64,000 bases of DNA, taken from NCBI GenBank assembly GCA_907165275.2, contig OU015653.1, forward strand, positions 13,050,001-13,114,000, written 5' to 3'. The notes under the pieces are model-generated. The model saw only the letters and a list, made by a program, of their open reading frames with translations. It ran no database searches and had not been told where the DNA came from. A program made the translations under genes and the position numbers. Origin of the DNA: Zygaena filipendulae (lineage: Eukaryota; Arthropoda; Insecta; Lepidoptera; Zygaenidae). Positions 11,959 through 21,609 of this stretch are shown in pieces; positions within the stretch are counted from its first letter, which is position 1; the number at the start of each line of letters is the position of its first letter.

Positions 11959-12472
11959 ATGTAAGTCTGGAATTAACAAATACTTCTAAATAAATGATTA
12001 TATTAAATCTTCTATCGCGCAAATAAAATGCATCCAGCAAACTTATAGAATGAATACACCGTTAAGTGTTTTCGCACGACTGTTGCACTAGAGCACTTAC
12101 AAATATATCACCACAAACCAGTAAACAGTAAATATCTACAATATTTTAAAGATTAAACCCTCTTTTAGACATCTAAAGTGCTTTATTGTTAAGCTATAAC
12201 CAACGGCGAATATACCTTACGCTAAAGTGTCGCGTATGAATACGCATAGTTCAAAGGTACACATAATACAGGTTCCACATAATCCTAAAGAGGCCAGCTT
12301 GCAGAACACTTAATATTATTTAGTTGTATAATCGTCTTAACGTATTACTTTAAATGTAAATTTTCTACTTAACAAAGCATTACATGACAACCTGTCGCAG
12401 GCTATATCTTCTTTTAATGAATGAGTTTTTTTTCTATTTATCTATTGCTTGCAAGTATCTAAGTACGTCTAA
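11959..12472. other. Unique AT-rich DNA, no gene seen
   Basis: No recognisable feature. Confidence 0.4.
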
Positions 12473-12602
12473 TCTTTACTAATATTATAAATGTGAAAGT
12501 GAGCTTGTTTGTTACACTTTCACGCTTTAATGGCTCAACCGATTATCATGAAATTTGGTATACAAGTTATCAGGCATACAGAAAATGTATGTCTGTGGTA
12601 AC
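12473..12602 (+). mobile_element. 5' half of a Helitron
   Basis: Begins TCTTTACTAATATTATAAAT after A12472 and runs through GTTACACTTTCACGC and CCGATTATCATGAAATTTGG; stops after CATACAGAAAATG. The hairpin end is lost. Confidence 0.8.
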
Positions 12603-13178
12603 AGTCTAGCCCTACAACTTTGTATTATTATTTTATTCAAAATTCCGATTGTTACCTGTTTTGTGAGCCCAATAAATAAATAAAAATAAAATAAAATCAT
12701 TGAAATTGCGCTTTCTTTTACAATATGAGATGAAGTTAAAGTTAAAGTTGTAAAACATTTTTTTTTCGGTGCACAATTAAGTGTTATCTATCTATCTATC
12801 AGCATTACTTTCAAGTTCGAACATAATTATTTTACGCTTCACTTTTTCTTTATCTCCACAATAGCCGCGAATATGCATTAAACCGGAATCGTAACAACAA
12901 ATAATTGAAATTGATGAGCAGAGAAACGGTGCGAAACGATAAATCATAGAAGAAATCTCAGAAAATTGTGTATAATGCGAACCCGTTGCTTTTGCTTTTT
13001 CTAAAAACGAGAATAAAGAAACTTCTGTAACTAGAATATGTAACCAAGTTAAACAACAAGCTACAGATGAGATTTTTAAACATGCAACTTCTATCATTTT
13101 TTATGCAATACAATTTGCATAACATATCCCTATGTCAGCATTAGTTTTTAGACCGCTAAACCATGATTTTATATAAGA
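12603..13178. other. Unique DNA with an unrecognised 101-codon minus frame
   Basis: The minus strand is open from 13097 to 12792, rich in Cys, Ser and Ile, without a family I recognise. It was checked as a possible partner exon for 13517-13690 and shows no mTERF-like pattern. A CTAT microsatellite lies at about 12785-12800. Confidence 0.35.
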
Positions 13179-13383
13179 TTCCTATAATATTTACTATTAT
13201 AAAAGTAAAGGGAGTTTGTTTGTTTGTTGGTCGCCTCAACGGCTCAACGGATCATCATGAAATGTTGCATACACATTGTCGAAAATGTATGTCCTTCTCT
13301 ATGAAGGACATACTAGGATATTTTTCATCGCGTAATTCCGCGGGAACTCCGAAATCACCGCCGGTGAATCCGCAGGCATGTTA
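13179..13383 (+). mobile_element. Nearly full-length Helitron with mutated ends
   Basis: Has GAGTTTGTTTGTTTGTTGG, AACGGCTCAACGGATCATC, TTCCGCGGGAACTCCGAAAT and a decayed hairpin (CACCGCCGGTGAATCCG). The 3' end no longer reads CTAG. It directly adjoins the mTERF-like open segment. Confidence 0.75.
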
Positions 13384-13516
13384 GTAGTAGGTACATATTA
13401 TTTTGTGCATATTTTTACACGTGAAAAAAATATTAGGAATTATGTTCTGATGACGTAGATAATAAACTAAGGTTAAATTAAAAGTTATTGACCGGAATAA
13501 GGATGAGGAATTAAAC

Positions 13517-13690
13517 CTGACTCGGTCATGGAAGAAATTATTCCATGAATAAAATAGTATGGGCAAGTTTTCATATATTTCTTCTGGGGAAAACTCTATT
13601 GATAGTTTTTGATAGACATACTTCACCTGAACAAGAGGAATATTTATCCAAAATGGGTGCCTTTTGAGCATATTTCTTATTTCATGTGTA
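13517..13690 (-). CDS. Isolated mTERF-like exon or captured gene fragment
   Basis: The minus strand is open from 13740 to 13381 (119 codons). Its central part includes THEIRNMLKRHPFW, then LVQVKYVYQKL, FSPEEIYENLPILFYSW. This pattern (HPFW; a hydrophobic helix; FSPEEIYENLPILFY) resembles repeats of the mitochondrial transcription termination factor (mTERF) family, whose members bind mitochondrial DNA or RNA. The exon edges are inferred: AG just before 13690 (TTTGTACAG) and GT just after 13517 (GTCAG|GTTTAA), giving 174 bp, 58 codons' worth, with matching split codons. No stop or frameshift interrupts it, and no start codon or other mTERF exon was found within the window. A Helitron lies on one side and a hairpin element on the other, so it may be an exon in a large intron-rich gene or a transposon-captured fragment. 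Similarity is judged by eye. Confidence 0.4.
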
Positions 13691-13745
13691 CTGTACAAAT
13701 TTTTTAAGCACTGTGATACGCATAAACAAAATTTTAACAAAAAAA

Positions 13746-14389
13746 ATTAAAACCGACTTCCAAAAACACAAAACTAAAAAACTAAAAATAAAAAGCTAAA
13801 AATAACAAAATACCGATTTAATCGAAAAGACAAAAACACACGTAATATTATTATTGGTTTGTGCTACCACTGATCGGTTTGCATTCGGTGACAAGCCCGC
13901 TGGTGTCTGCCAACTTAGGTTGTTCTGCTCACGAAGAGCTGGTGGCGGGAGTCGAATTAGCCCATCTACCGCCTCCATATTTGGCTTGTCACCGACTTCA
14001 TATAGGTGTGCCTATAATTTTGGAAGAGTTCCCTCGATTTCTTCAAGATCCCATCATCAGATCCCGACTTGGTGGCAATGGGACCTAATTGGGAGTAAAC
14101 CCTTTTAAACAAAAAAAGAATTTTCCAAATCGGTCCAACCGTCTTCGAGTAATCGATGAACACACATAAAAAAAAAACATACATACAATCGAACATAGAA
14201 CCTTCTCCTTTTTGGAAGTCCGTTAAAAAACATACATACAATCGAACATAGAACCTTCTCCTTTTTGGAAGTCCGTTAAAAAACATACATACAATCGAAC
14301 ATAGAACCTTCTCCTTTTTGGAAGTCCGTTAAAAAACATACATACAATCGAACATAGAACCTCCTCCATTTTGGAAGTCGTTTAAGAAA
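13746..14389 (-). mobile_element. Internally deleted AACCGACTTCC composite element
   Basis: Left end AAAACCGACTTCCAAAAAC and the hairpin arm/loop (GTGCTACCACTGATCGG, GTGACAAGCCCGCTGGTG) match 40821-41120, but the second hairpin arm and most of the body are missing: the loop joins at about 14001 to the body's last part (GAAGAGTTCCCTCG, ATCCCATCATCAGATCC). The right end is expanded into a 53-bp tandem repeat. Non-coding. Orientation is taken from the GGAGGAGGTT end as the start. Confidence 0.8.
14173..14388 (-). repeat. 53-bp tandem repeat, four copies
   Basis: CATACATACAATCGAACATA recurs at 14178, 14231, 14284 and 14337, exactly 53 bp apart. Each unit includes the element terminus (TTTTTGGAAGTCCGTT). 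The first units share TTCTCC and GTCCG variants, the last has CTCCTCC. Confidence 0.95.
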
Positions 14390-14604
14390 GTATGATAAAG
14401 TTTTGTGAACGACTAAAATTGCAGAAAAAATATAAAAGATTATAAAAGTGGATTGCTTTCAAATTAACTTTAAAAACTACCTCCGCCTCGCGGTAGTACA
14501 AATATTTCCTCTTTATAATATTAGTATATACGTAGATAATAATACTAGTACTGTTACTTGACTCTATATTTTTGAGCGTATTTTTACACGTGTAAAAATA
14601 TTAG

Positions 14605-14814
14605 GAGATCGCCTACCTGTTCTTGATGGTTTCACCCGCAGGCAATTTTGGAGTTCCCGCAAGAATTCTAGGAGAAAAAGGTCTATGTCCTTCTCTGTAT
14701 CCCTGACGATGTGTGTACAAAATTTCATGATGATCCGTTGAGCTGTTCAGGCGTGAAAGCGTAACAAACAACCAAACAAACAAACTCACTGCGAATTTAT
14801 AGTATTAGTATCTA
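14605..14814 (-). mobile_element. Helitron, hairpin end decayed
   Basis: GGTTTCACCCGCAGGC, GGAGTTCCCGC, ATGTCCTTCTCTGTATCCC, ATTTCATGATGATCCGTTG, AACAAACAAACTCACT and an eroded TC end (TATTAGTATCTAAGGAT). Confidence 0.8.
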
Positions 14815-16239
14815 AGGATTACTGGAATCATACCTACAACGTATGGCAAAATAGTCAGGTCAAACTTAGGGAGAACACATTATTAGATTAAACACGTCTT
14901 AGTTAAATTAATGCGTTGATACGTCAGAAGAGCGTAAAAGACACGCTTACATAACGTCGCTGCGTGTGCGAATCCGCGTAAGAGCAATTTGTAAATACCG
15001 CATAACATTAAAACGCGCAAAGTTCAAATAAGTGACTTTATATATTTACGTTATTTTCCTATAAAGAAAGTTGTAAAGCACAATCTGTTAAGTTCAGTCG
15101 GCCATATGAATTGAAATCGCCGAGATATTAAGTTTTTTCCTCTTCCTGTCAAAAAGCAAATACGCGGACTTTACAAGTTGCTCTTACGCGAATTCGCACG
15201 CGCAGCGACGAAAGTGTATTAAGAGTCTATAGAAATTGAATGGCGGGTCACAATTTACCCATCAATCGTGTTACGTGTAGGTATGACAACAAGAAAATAT
15301 CCCAAGGACAAACTGTTTTTGTGTCTCAAGTGTCTCGTAACAAAAACAATAATATAGATATGAACGGCAATATTTCATCTGTAACTGTCAGATAATGGCA
15401 ATTTAGGATGAAAGTTTCGAGTCTTTTGATACTTTCACTCGCTATAGGTTGATACGAAAATATTATATTCGATATTTGGAAAAAGAGAGTACCTACTTAT
15501 ATATAGGTAGTTTAGTAACTATGTATTTGAAATTATCGATATATCATTGAATATAATTAATTTAGTTTTTTTTTTATTTCTACTATCACTATAAGTCCTT
15601 TTTTTCTACAGGCAAAAATAGAACATAATTTCATCTATTCTCCACAGTTGTATGGATATTTTTATCGTAGATTATCAGATGGTACTTACTCGATATTGTG
15701 TACAGAATATTTTCAAAGTCAACAATGAGAATATACTACACGAATTACGTTTTTTGATTAATTTTAATATTTCTAAATGAAAAAAAATAATTACACAGTA
15801 AAATATAAATTTACTAGTAAGACTATTTCTCCTGAATTGCGTGTCGACGACGACTGCAACAACTTTTGAGGATCTCTATAAAAAAAGAGAATGCTTTGTG
15901 CCCTTACAAAGTAAAAATGAGGATTGAATGTGGAAAAAATTCTCCCCCGGAAAATGTACTCGATTCTCTAAAGGCTCGTGTTGTTTTGACGTGCAAAAAA
16001 TGCTTTATTCGAGTTGTAACTGAGAAGGCATAATAAAAGTAATGTTTTAACTTGGTCTTAGCGGTGTTTTTGGCATTACTTTTAAGGATTGTGGTGTTAA
16101 ATTTTTATAGCCGCTTTTAAGTAATGCTATCTAGTTAAATTGTTATTGTTGCTCAGAATTACTGGGTATCATACAGATTCAAAAGAAAAGGAACACAATA
16201 GACAACGCAAGATTTCAAAACCTTTTTATTTCGATTGTT
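14815..16239. other. Unique DNA, no gene seen
   Basis: About 1.4 kb without a recognisable gene or repeat. Two short patches of similar sequence, TCGCTGCGTGTGCGAATCCG (about 14958) and its near reverse complement near 15190, form a widely spaced inverted pair about 240 bp apart. Confidence 0.45.
14935..15215. repeat. Imperfect inverted repeat pair
   Basis: ACGTCGCTGCGTGTGCGAAT with TCCGCGTAAGAGCAA at about 14955-14990 is mirrored by TTGCTCTTACGCGAATTCG with CACGCGCAGCGACG at about 15178-15210. TIR-like ends of a possible MITE of about 260 bp; a target duplication was not established. Confidence 0.5.
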
Positions 16240-16372
16240 AGCTAATCTCTGGATCTACTGAACCGATTTTGAAAATTCTTTTACCGATATAAAGTCACGT
16301 TATTTGTGATTGTCATAGGTTATATTGTAACCCGTAATTCCCACGGGAACTCTGAAATTACCGCGGGGAAGT
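16240..16372 (+). mobile_element. 3' part of a Helitron, variant subfamily
   Basis: TAATCTCTGGATCTACTGAA through AATTCCCACGGGAACTC and ATTACCGCGGGGAAG; related to 3104-3328. The second hairpin arm and CTAG are missing. Confidence 0.7.
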
Positions 16373-16883
16373 ATCTATGTAATAAAGTGATACCATGCAC
16401 TTCGCGAAAACAAAAAAAAAAAAACAAAAACATCTGAAACATTTTTCATAAAAAATGGATAAGAGCAAAAAAAAGCAATCATTTAAAAGTAATTTTGTTT
16501 TTTCGTGCGCTCGTGCCACGTAAAGTAATATTAACAAAATTATAAGTAACTGCAAAGGAACGGCACGCCTTAAAAACATTCAGCGGCCGACGTGGGAATA
16601 ATAAATAATAAACAGGGAACAAAAAAGTGTGATGGCCGAAGCGTGGCGAGCCGCAGATTTCAATTTTGCAACCTTATAATATCGCGGGTAAAGCTTGCGA
16701 TAAACGCGTAATGATGTTACATAAAAATATCGCTCCCTGGGTAAATTGTACCCTCGGTAAAGTAAAGATTTGATAGCTCGCTGGATTTGGTTCCCTCATT
16801 GTGATTAAACAAGCCACCGGATGGTGCGTGTGATATAAGCGGAGAAGGATATCAAGCTACTAAGTAATGGACTATTTATTGAA
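16373..16883. other. Unique DNA, no gene seen
   Basis: No recognisable gene. Poly-A near 16411-16423 is simple sequence. Confidence 0.4.
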
Positions 16884-17178
16884 CTGCTAGCTATTGCCCG
16901 TGGTTTCACTCGCATTAATTTTGGTGATCCCGCGCGAACTCCGGCACAAAAGTACCCTTTATTATCCTTTTCTGTACCCATGAGAACGTATAAAGCAAAA
17001 TGTAATGCAGTTTCACCCGCGGTTTTTTCGGAGTTCCCGAGGAAATTCCGGGATAAAAAGTACCTTATACCCTTCTCTGTACTCATACCAACGTGTATGA
17101 AAAATTTCATGGTGATCGGTTAAGCCCTTAAGGCGTGAAAGTGTAACAAACAAACAAACTCACTTTCGGATTTAAGGT
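16884..17178 (-). mobile_element. Two Helitrons head to tail
   Basis: 16884-16999 is a 3'-half (GCTAGCTATTGCCCGTGG, TTCACTCGC, GATCCCGCGCG, TCTGTACCC, GAGAACGT), and 17000-17178 a second copy (GCAGTTTCACCCGCGG, GGAGTTCCCG, TAAAAAGTACC, GGTGATCGGTTAAG, CACTTTCGG). The first copy's 5' half is lost at the join. Confidence 0.8.
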
Positions 17179-17240
17179 AATACCTACCTAGTAGGTATCT
17201 AAGCATTTTCGTTTTTAAATATTTTATAAATTATCACAAT

Positions 17241-17563
17241 GGGCATGTTGACAATTTTTTCTTTTTTAGTCCGTCTTGTAGATTATTAAAAAATATTGGA
17301 CACGTATTTTTTCTTTTTTTTTTATCAAAAAATAACGGCGATATTTTGAGTTGAAATTTCGCGTGACGTCACTATTCTGACAGTTTGTATGGCGGTTTTG
17401 TGGTTACTGACGTCACGACCCCCTCACCCTAAACTTTAATGCGCTTTATCTCTGTATATTTTAATTTATTTGAAAAAGCAAAAAATACGTGTCTATTGTT
17501 TTTTTTTATTTTCTAACTGACGGACTAATTAGAATTTTGATTTTTAAAAGTAGTCAACATCCC
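17241..17563 (-). mobile_element. About 320-bp MITE with nested terminal repeats and CRE-like sites
   Basis: Outer ends GGGCATGTTGAC / GTCAACATCCC enclose inner inverted repeats TAGTCCGTCTTGTAGATTA / TGACGGACTA. Inside are GCGTGACGTCACTA and CTGACGTCACGACC. Related copies: 18110-18434, 25020-25294, 32894-33204, 33611-33933. Non-coding. Confidence 0.85.
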
Positions 17564-17581
17564 TATTGTTACATTTAAATA

Positions 17582-17815
17582 TCCTTACTAATATAATAAA
17601 TGCGAAGGTGAGTTTGTTTGTTTGTTACGCTTTCACGCCTCAACGGCTGAACCGATCATCATGAAATTTTGTATACACGTTTTTAGGGATACAGAAAAAG
17701 ACATAGGGTTCTTTTTATCTCATTATATATCCTGCGGGAACTCCGAAATCTATACAAGTGAAACCGTAGGGAACAGCTCCAAAAACTCCCAAAAATCCGC
17801 GGATGAAACCGCTAG
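17582..17815 (+). mobile_element. Helitron with a second 3' tip
   Basis: Starts TCCTTACTAATATAATAAAT after A17581, runs through TTACGCTTTCACGCCTCAAC, and ends near GGGAACAGCTCC. It is followed by a short extra tip (ATCCGCGGATGAAACCGCTAG). Both hairpins are mutated. Confidence 0.8.
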
Positions 17816-18109
17816 TAGTTACATTTCTTATATTTGTGTCTTTAGATTTCGTTCGATTTCTTTTAAAGTAAAGTCATAGCCCTTTCCTTTGTGAAATCAC
17901 GTCCGTTTGTTTGTCACGGATGTTTTCTCGAAAACTATATAGGTACTGTAGAGACTTAATATTTTACCTAACGATCATGACGACGCGCAACGGAACGCAG
18001 AGATAATTAAATCAATCAATAAAAAAGTTTTTGAGACTAATATTTTGATCAATCATAAAATATTTTAATAAACATATTTTTTTTAGTTATCATTTGAAAT
18101 AGCTAATTA

Positions 18110-18434
18110 GGCTAGTTTCCTGGGTAAAAAAATCAAAATTCTATTTAGTCCGTCAGTTAGATAATAAAAAAATAAAAGACACGTATTTTTTGCTTTTTTA
18201 AAATAATGGAAATATGCATAGGTAAAGCGCATTAAAGTTTAGGGTGTGGGACTTGTGTCGTCACAGCTCGCTATAACGTGCGAACAAACTGTAGCGAGGC
18301 GTGACGTCATGTGAAATTTCGACTTGATATATCTCCGTTATTTTTTGGTTACATAAAAAATAAAAAAATACGTGTCCAATATTTTTTAATAATCTACAAA
18401 ACGGACTAAAAAGAAAAAAAATAGGAAACTAGCT
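18110..18434 (+). mobile_element. CRE-site MITE, nearly complete copy
   Basis: GGCTAGTTTCCTGGGTAAAA to AGGAAACTAGC with the TAGTCCGTCAGTTAGATAAT inner repeat. It is almost identical, in reverse orientation, to 33611-33933. Contains GTCGTCACAGC and GGCGTGACGTCATG. Confidence 0.9.
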
Positions 18435-19458
18435 TGAAATTCTTCATTTTGTAGGTAGGTACTTGATCGGTTGATATACATAACACCATTTTCATTTGTT
18501 TTTTGTTATAAATAATGTTGTTTTATTTCGTTATTCTTTATTTTGTTTTTCTTAAATTATTTTCCATTGTATTCTTTTATATATTATGTTCATTTGTGTT
18601 GTGTGTCTCATCTTGCTTGAATAAATCTTCCTTTCTTCTTCCTCTTTAAAAAATTCGGTTATGTTAAATAAGCTTATTATTAAATTTCATCGCCACATTA
18701 ATACAATCTTCATATCGTTATTTTCACTCACCCAAATAAATAATGCACATTCATAAGACGAACCGTTAACTTTGAACCACTCTCTGAGACATTACCCTCG
18801 GCTCAGTTATGGCTGCGGGTATAAGTAGGTAAATACGCACGGTGGCTATAATGAAGAACCCCCTCTGGCCGACATTCGACCATAACAATATTTTCGGGCC
18901 AGTAAGCCGGAAAGAGAAACTGCCCTTAAATGGATTTGGCATATTTTATGATAATATTAAGATGTACAAACGATCTTAAGAACTTTTTCGAGCATTTTTC
19001 AGGTTTTCTTTTTTCATCTCGCTCTCTCAATTTAATCACCTGTCTGGGAGCGGTAGGTATTCGTTGCGCAAGAAAATATTGAAGAGATTTATGGAATTTG
19101 TGCAGTGAATTTAGGTCAGTCGCTAAGTACCCTCTCGCAAGTGAGGCCCCGGTAATGCTTCGGAGTAAGCAAGAATTACTTTCTTACTTTAGATTTCATA
19201 TACTCGTATATGAAAATATCCCAGTACATTTAGTCTTTGGTATGTATAATATATTTAAGGAAAATTTAAATAAATAACGATAGTAATTTTGTTTATCATC
19301 GACAAGTCGTCTGTAAAGTAGATATTTTTTAATTTTCAAACACTATAATATTATACTTTTTTTGTGTGAGAATGTTCCAAATGTTATATCTACTTACATT
19401 TTACAACATACTAACTCTTATATATATATATATATATATGTAGATATAGTTTATTTAG
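18435..19458. other. Unique DNA with a LINE-like 3' tail and a TA microsatellite
   Basis: No gene seen. 18590-18650 (TTGTGTTGTGTGTCTCATC, TTGAATAAATCTTCCTTTC) matches the tail at 53255-53345, as expected for a retroposon 3' end with AATAAA. (TA)n lies at 19419-19439. Confidence 0.5.
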
Positions 19459-19690
19459 TAAAGACAAGCTGTTCCCCGCGGTTTCACCCGCGTTAATGTC
19501 ACGTCAAAATCGGTCCAGCTGTTTCAGAGATTAGCCGGAACAAACAGACAGACAGACAGCAGACAGACAGAAAAAGTTAAAAAAATGTTTCTTGATGTAA
19601 GTCCCGTATACTTAGGTATACTTTAGTATGCATTAAGTGAAAAACTATTAATTTGAAATTACAAACAGACACTTCAATTTTATTTATTTG
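19459..19690 (-). mobile_element. Helitron-related element, TCTG-rich subfamily
   Basis: AGCTGTTCCCCGCGGTTTC, CACCCGCG, then AAAATCGGTCCAGCTGTTTC and CAGACAGACAG repeats (about 19548-19571). Reverse-strand relative of 11745-11958; both also share a long match outside the core (AATTTGAAATTACAAACAGA). Confidence 0.75.
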
Positions 19691-19699
19691 TATAGATCT

Positions 19700-20227
19700 C
19701 CGTAAGTAAACTAAGTAAACGTTGCTCAAATAAGTATAATACTACATCAGCCATTTTATTTCAAAGTAGATAAAAAAACACCATTATGACACGCCCATAA
19801 AACACACGTCCGACGACAAATTAACAACTTATCGCAACTTTGCGGGAACAGTTCCAAAAAAAAAACTTTCGGCAGCAAGTATAGGTAGGTACTATAAATC
19901 ACCCCTGCTCTTGTTCAAACTAGACATATCAGAAATCACTTAGAGGACGCTGAGTGGTGGCAACGGGGGCCGCGTAGTTTGTCACGGTCACGCGCGCAAG
20001 ATGTCACCGGGCGAGGTGACGGTGACACGTCGAGGGCGAGGGTGTCACGCGTTTCGAGGCGCACTTTGTAACATGAAATTGAAATTATGCGAAGCGAAGC
20101 GCCCAAACTTGACGCAATGACGCATTATGGTCTCATTAATTTGGGTAGATAAACTCGCCACATATACAGGCAGTAGTAGGCAGGTACGTCTTCGTTTGGT
20201 GAGGCGGTAGTTTGGTTTTGTGATATT
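19700..20227. other. Unique DNA with a GC-rich island at 19955-20105
   Basis: No gene seen. The island is the only GC-rich stretch near; it holds repeated GTCAC/GTGAC words and the dyad GTCACCGGGCGAGGTGAC at about 20003-20020. No window repeat matches it. Confidence 0.4.
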
Positions 20228-20262
20228 AATTATAATAATCTCACTTCACAACACACAGCAGG
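20228..20262 (-). mobile_element. 3' tip of the GATTGGCGCAG SINE
   Basis: ATAATAATCTCACTTCACAA with CACACAG matches the 3' end of the full SINE about 110 bp downstream. Confidence 0.6.
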
Positions 20263-20337
20263 AAAAAACAAAACTCAACTCTGAACTTAATAAACGACAA
20301 ATTCAGAAAATGTGTCACTTCTATTTATTAGGTACAA

Positions 20338-20602
20338 TTAATAATAATAATAATCCACTTCACAACACACAGATCTACTTGATCCCACACTAAGCTATAA
20401 CCTTGTGTCGTGGAAACCAAGCAAACTTGGTATATACTACACATATTATTACATAAATATTATCCTGTAGATATATTATATAGACCATACTGGAAAATGA
20501 AACCCTGTGTTATCACACAAAGTCCACCCCCACCGGGAATCGAACCCGAAACCTTTTGATTAGCGGGCAGGCGGGTGACCTACTGCGCCAATCGGGTCGT
20601 CA
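20338..20602 (-). mobile_element. Full-length tRNA-derived SINE (GATTGGCGCAG family)
   Basis: On the minus strand: tRNA-like head GACGACCCGATTGGCGCAGT with box A, then box B GGTTCGATTCCC, a body with CAAAGGTTTCG..., GTTTGCTTGGTTTCCACGAC and GATCAAGTAGATCTGTGTG, and an (ATT)n 3' tail. Such SINEs are transcribed by RNA polymerase III and mobilised by a LINE. Other copies: 7895-8330, 43738-43922, 49262-49881, 58207-58481. Confidence 0.9.
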
Positions 20603-20798
20603 TTGTAAGCAACATTTTTGTTATTGTGGTATGTACTATGACATTGAATTCATCCTCTTTTGGATACATTGGGGAAAAAAATGTCATAGTTGCGTTACTT
20701 AAAACAGAGTTGTGCAATCACAACCATACAATTATGGTGCTAGAAGCTGAGCATGGGTTTGAATCTCATGGGTTATCTATTGGTAGACAACAATACAT

Positions 20799-20856
20799 GC
20801 AGAATTCCTGCAGGAATCCCGAAATTCATGCAGCCGAAATCACGGAGAACAGCTTA
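20799..20856 (+). mobile_element. 3' tip of a Helitron
   Basis: AATTCCTGCAGGAATCCCG, then a decayed hairpin and GGAGAACAGCTTAT. Immediately followed by another Helitron. Confidence 0.7.
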
Positions 20857-21063
20857 TCGTACTAATATTATTTATGTGAAAGTATGGATGTTTGGATTTT
20901 TGAATGTTTGTTACTCAATCACGCAAAAACGGCTGAACGGATTTGGATGAAATTTGGCATGCACGTTGTCAGGGGTACAGAGAAGGACATAGGGTACTTT
21001 TTATCCCGGAATTCCCGTGGAAACTCTGAAATTACCGCGGGTGAAACCGCGGGGCACAGCTAG
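20857..21063 (+). mobile_element. Nearly intact Helitron
   Basis: Decayed 5' end (GTACTAATATTATTTATGTG), then GAATGTTTGTTACTCAATCA, AAAACGGCTGAACGGATTTG, and a perfect ACCGCGGGTGAAACCGCGG with GCACAGCTAG before T21064. Confidence 0.85.
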
Positions 21064-21598
21064 TCTGTCTGTCTGTTTGCGACAATCTCCGAATCTACTG
21101 AACGGAGTGGTATGCGGTTTTCACAGGTAGATTAAGCTTAGCCTGAAGTTACATGTAGGCTTTGTTTCATTCAAATCAGATGTAGGGCGATGGTAGCTCA
21201 GTGGTTAGTGCGTTCGGATTAAACGCCGCAAGGTGTAGGTTCAAACCCTAACAATGAGCTTGAGCTGTCGGTGAAGGAAAACATCGTGAGGAAACCTAGC
21301 AAGGTGGTAGGGCGCTCTCTAGTGCCCGGCTGGCTAGCTACCACCTTCAAGTTGCAAATCTGTCGCCAAGCACCTAACGGTGTGTTCCGGCAGCCCCACT
21401 TGAAAGCCAGTTCCCATCCCCATTCCAGGTCGGCAACGCACCTGCATGCCTTCTGGTGTTGCAGATGTCTATGGGCGGCGGTAATCACTTACCATCAGGT
21501 GTACCACTTGCCCGTTTGCCCTCTATGACATAAAAAAGGGGAAAAAAAGTTATGACATAAAAACCTTTCAAGCAGGTGAAACCGCGGGGCACAGCTAG
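21064..21598 (+). mobile_element. Helitron interrupted by a SINE
   Basis: 21064-21184 has (TCTG)n and AATCTCCGAATCTACTGAAC; 21570-21598 has the matching 3' end, GGTGAAACCGCGGGGCACAG and CTAG before T. A SINE occupies 21185-21560. The Helitron is therefore the older of the two, and adjoins another Helitron on its left. Confidence 0.8.
21185..21560 (+). mobile_element. Full-length tRNA-derived SINE (GGTAGCTCAG family)
   Basis: Box A TGGTAGCTCAGTGGTTAGTG at about 21191, box B GGTTCAAACCC at 21238-21248, a middle part with AGCACCTAACGGTGTGTTCC, and a 3' region GTAATCACTTACCATCAGGT then CCCGTTTGCC and an A-rich tail. This tail is a widespread lepidopteran SINE/LINE 3' end. Other copies: 24680-24985 (minus, different tail) and 27900-28094 (5'-truncated). 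Confidence 0.9.
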
Positions 21599-21609
21599 TA
21601 ACAAATAAA

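Noticed and set aside
12792..13097. Second mTERF exon near 13517-13690
   Set aside because: The translation shows no leucine-rich mTERF pattern and no fitting splice edges were found.
14173..14388. CRISPR-like array
   Set aside because: Units are directly tandem with no variable spacers, and the DNA is eukaryotic.
19419..19439. Promoter TATA box
   Set aside because: It is a TA dinucleotide microsatellite with no other promoter evidence.
20540..20602. Possible tRNA gene on the minus strand
   Set aside because: Same reason: the tRNA-like head of a SINE found in five copies.
20753..20950. Open frames across Helitrons with similar peptides (for example GYFLSRN..GNSE.T.GET)
   Set aside because: The similarity between frames at 16805, 17622, 45160, 52275 and 60947 reflects the shared non-coding Helitron DNA; stops and frameshifts occur in most copies.
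21187..21260. Possible tRNA gene
   Set aside because: Box A and box B are present but they head a SINE with a long body and tail; the anticodon arm and acceptor stem do not form a proper tRNA.
21219..21528. Overlapping 85-89 codon frames on both strands
   Set aside because: Entirely inside the SINE body.
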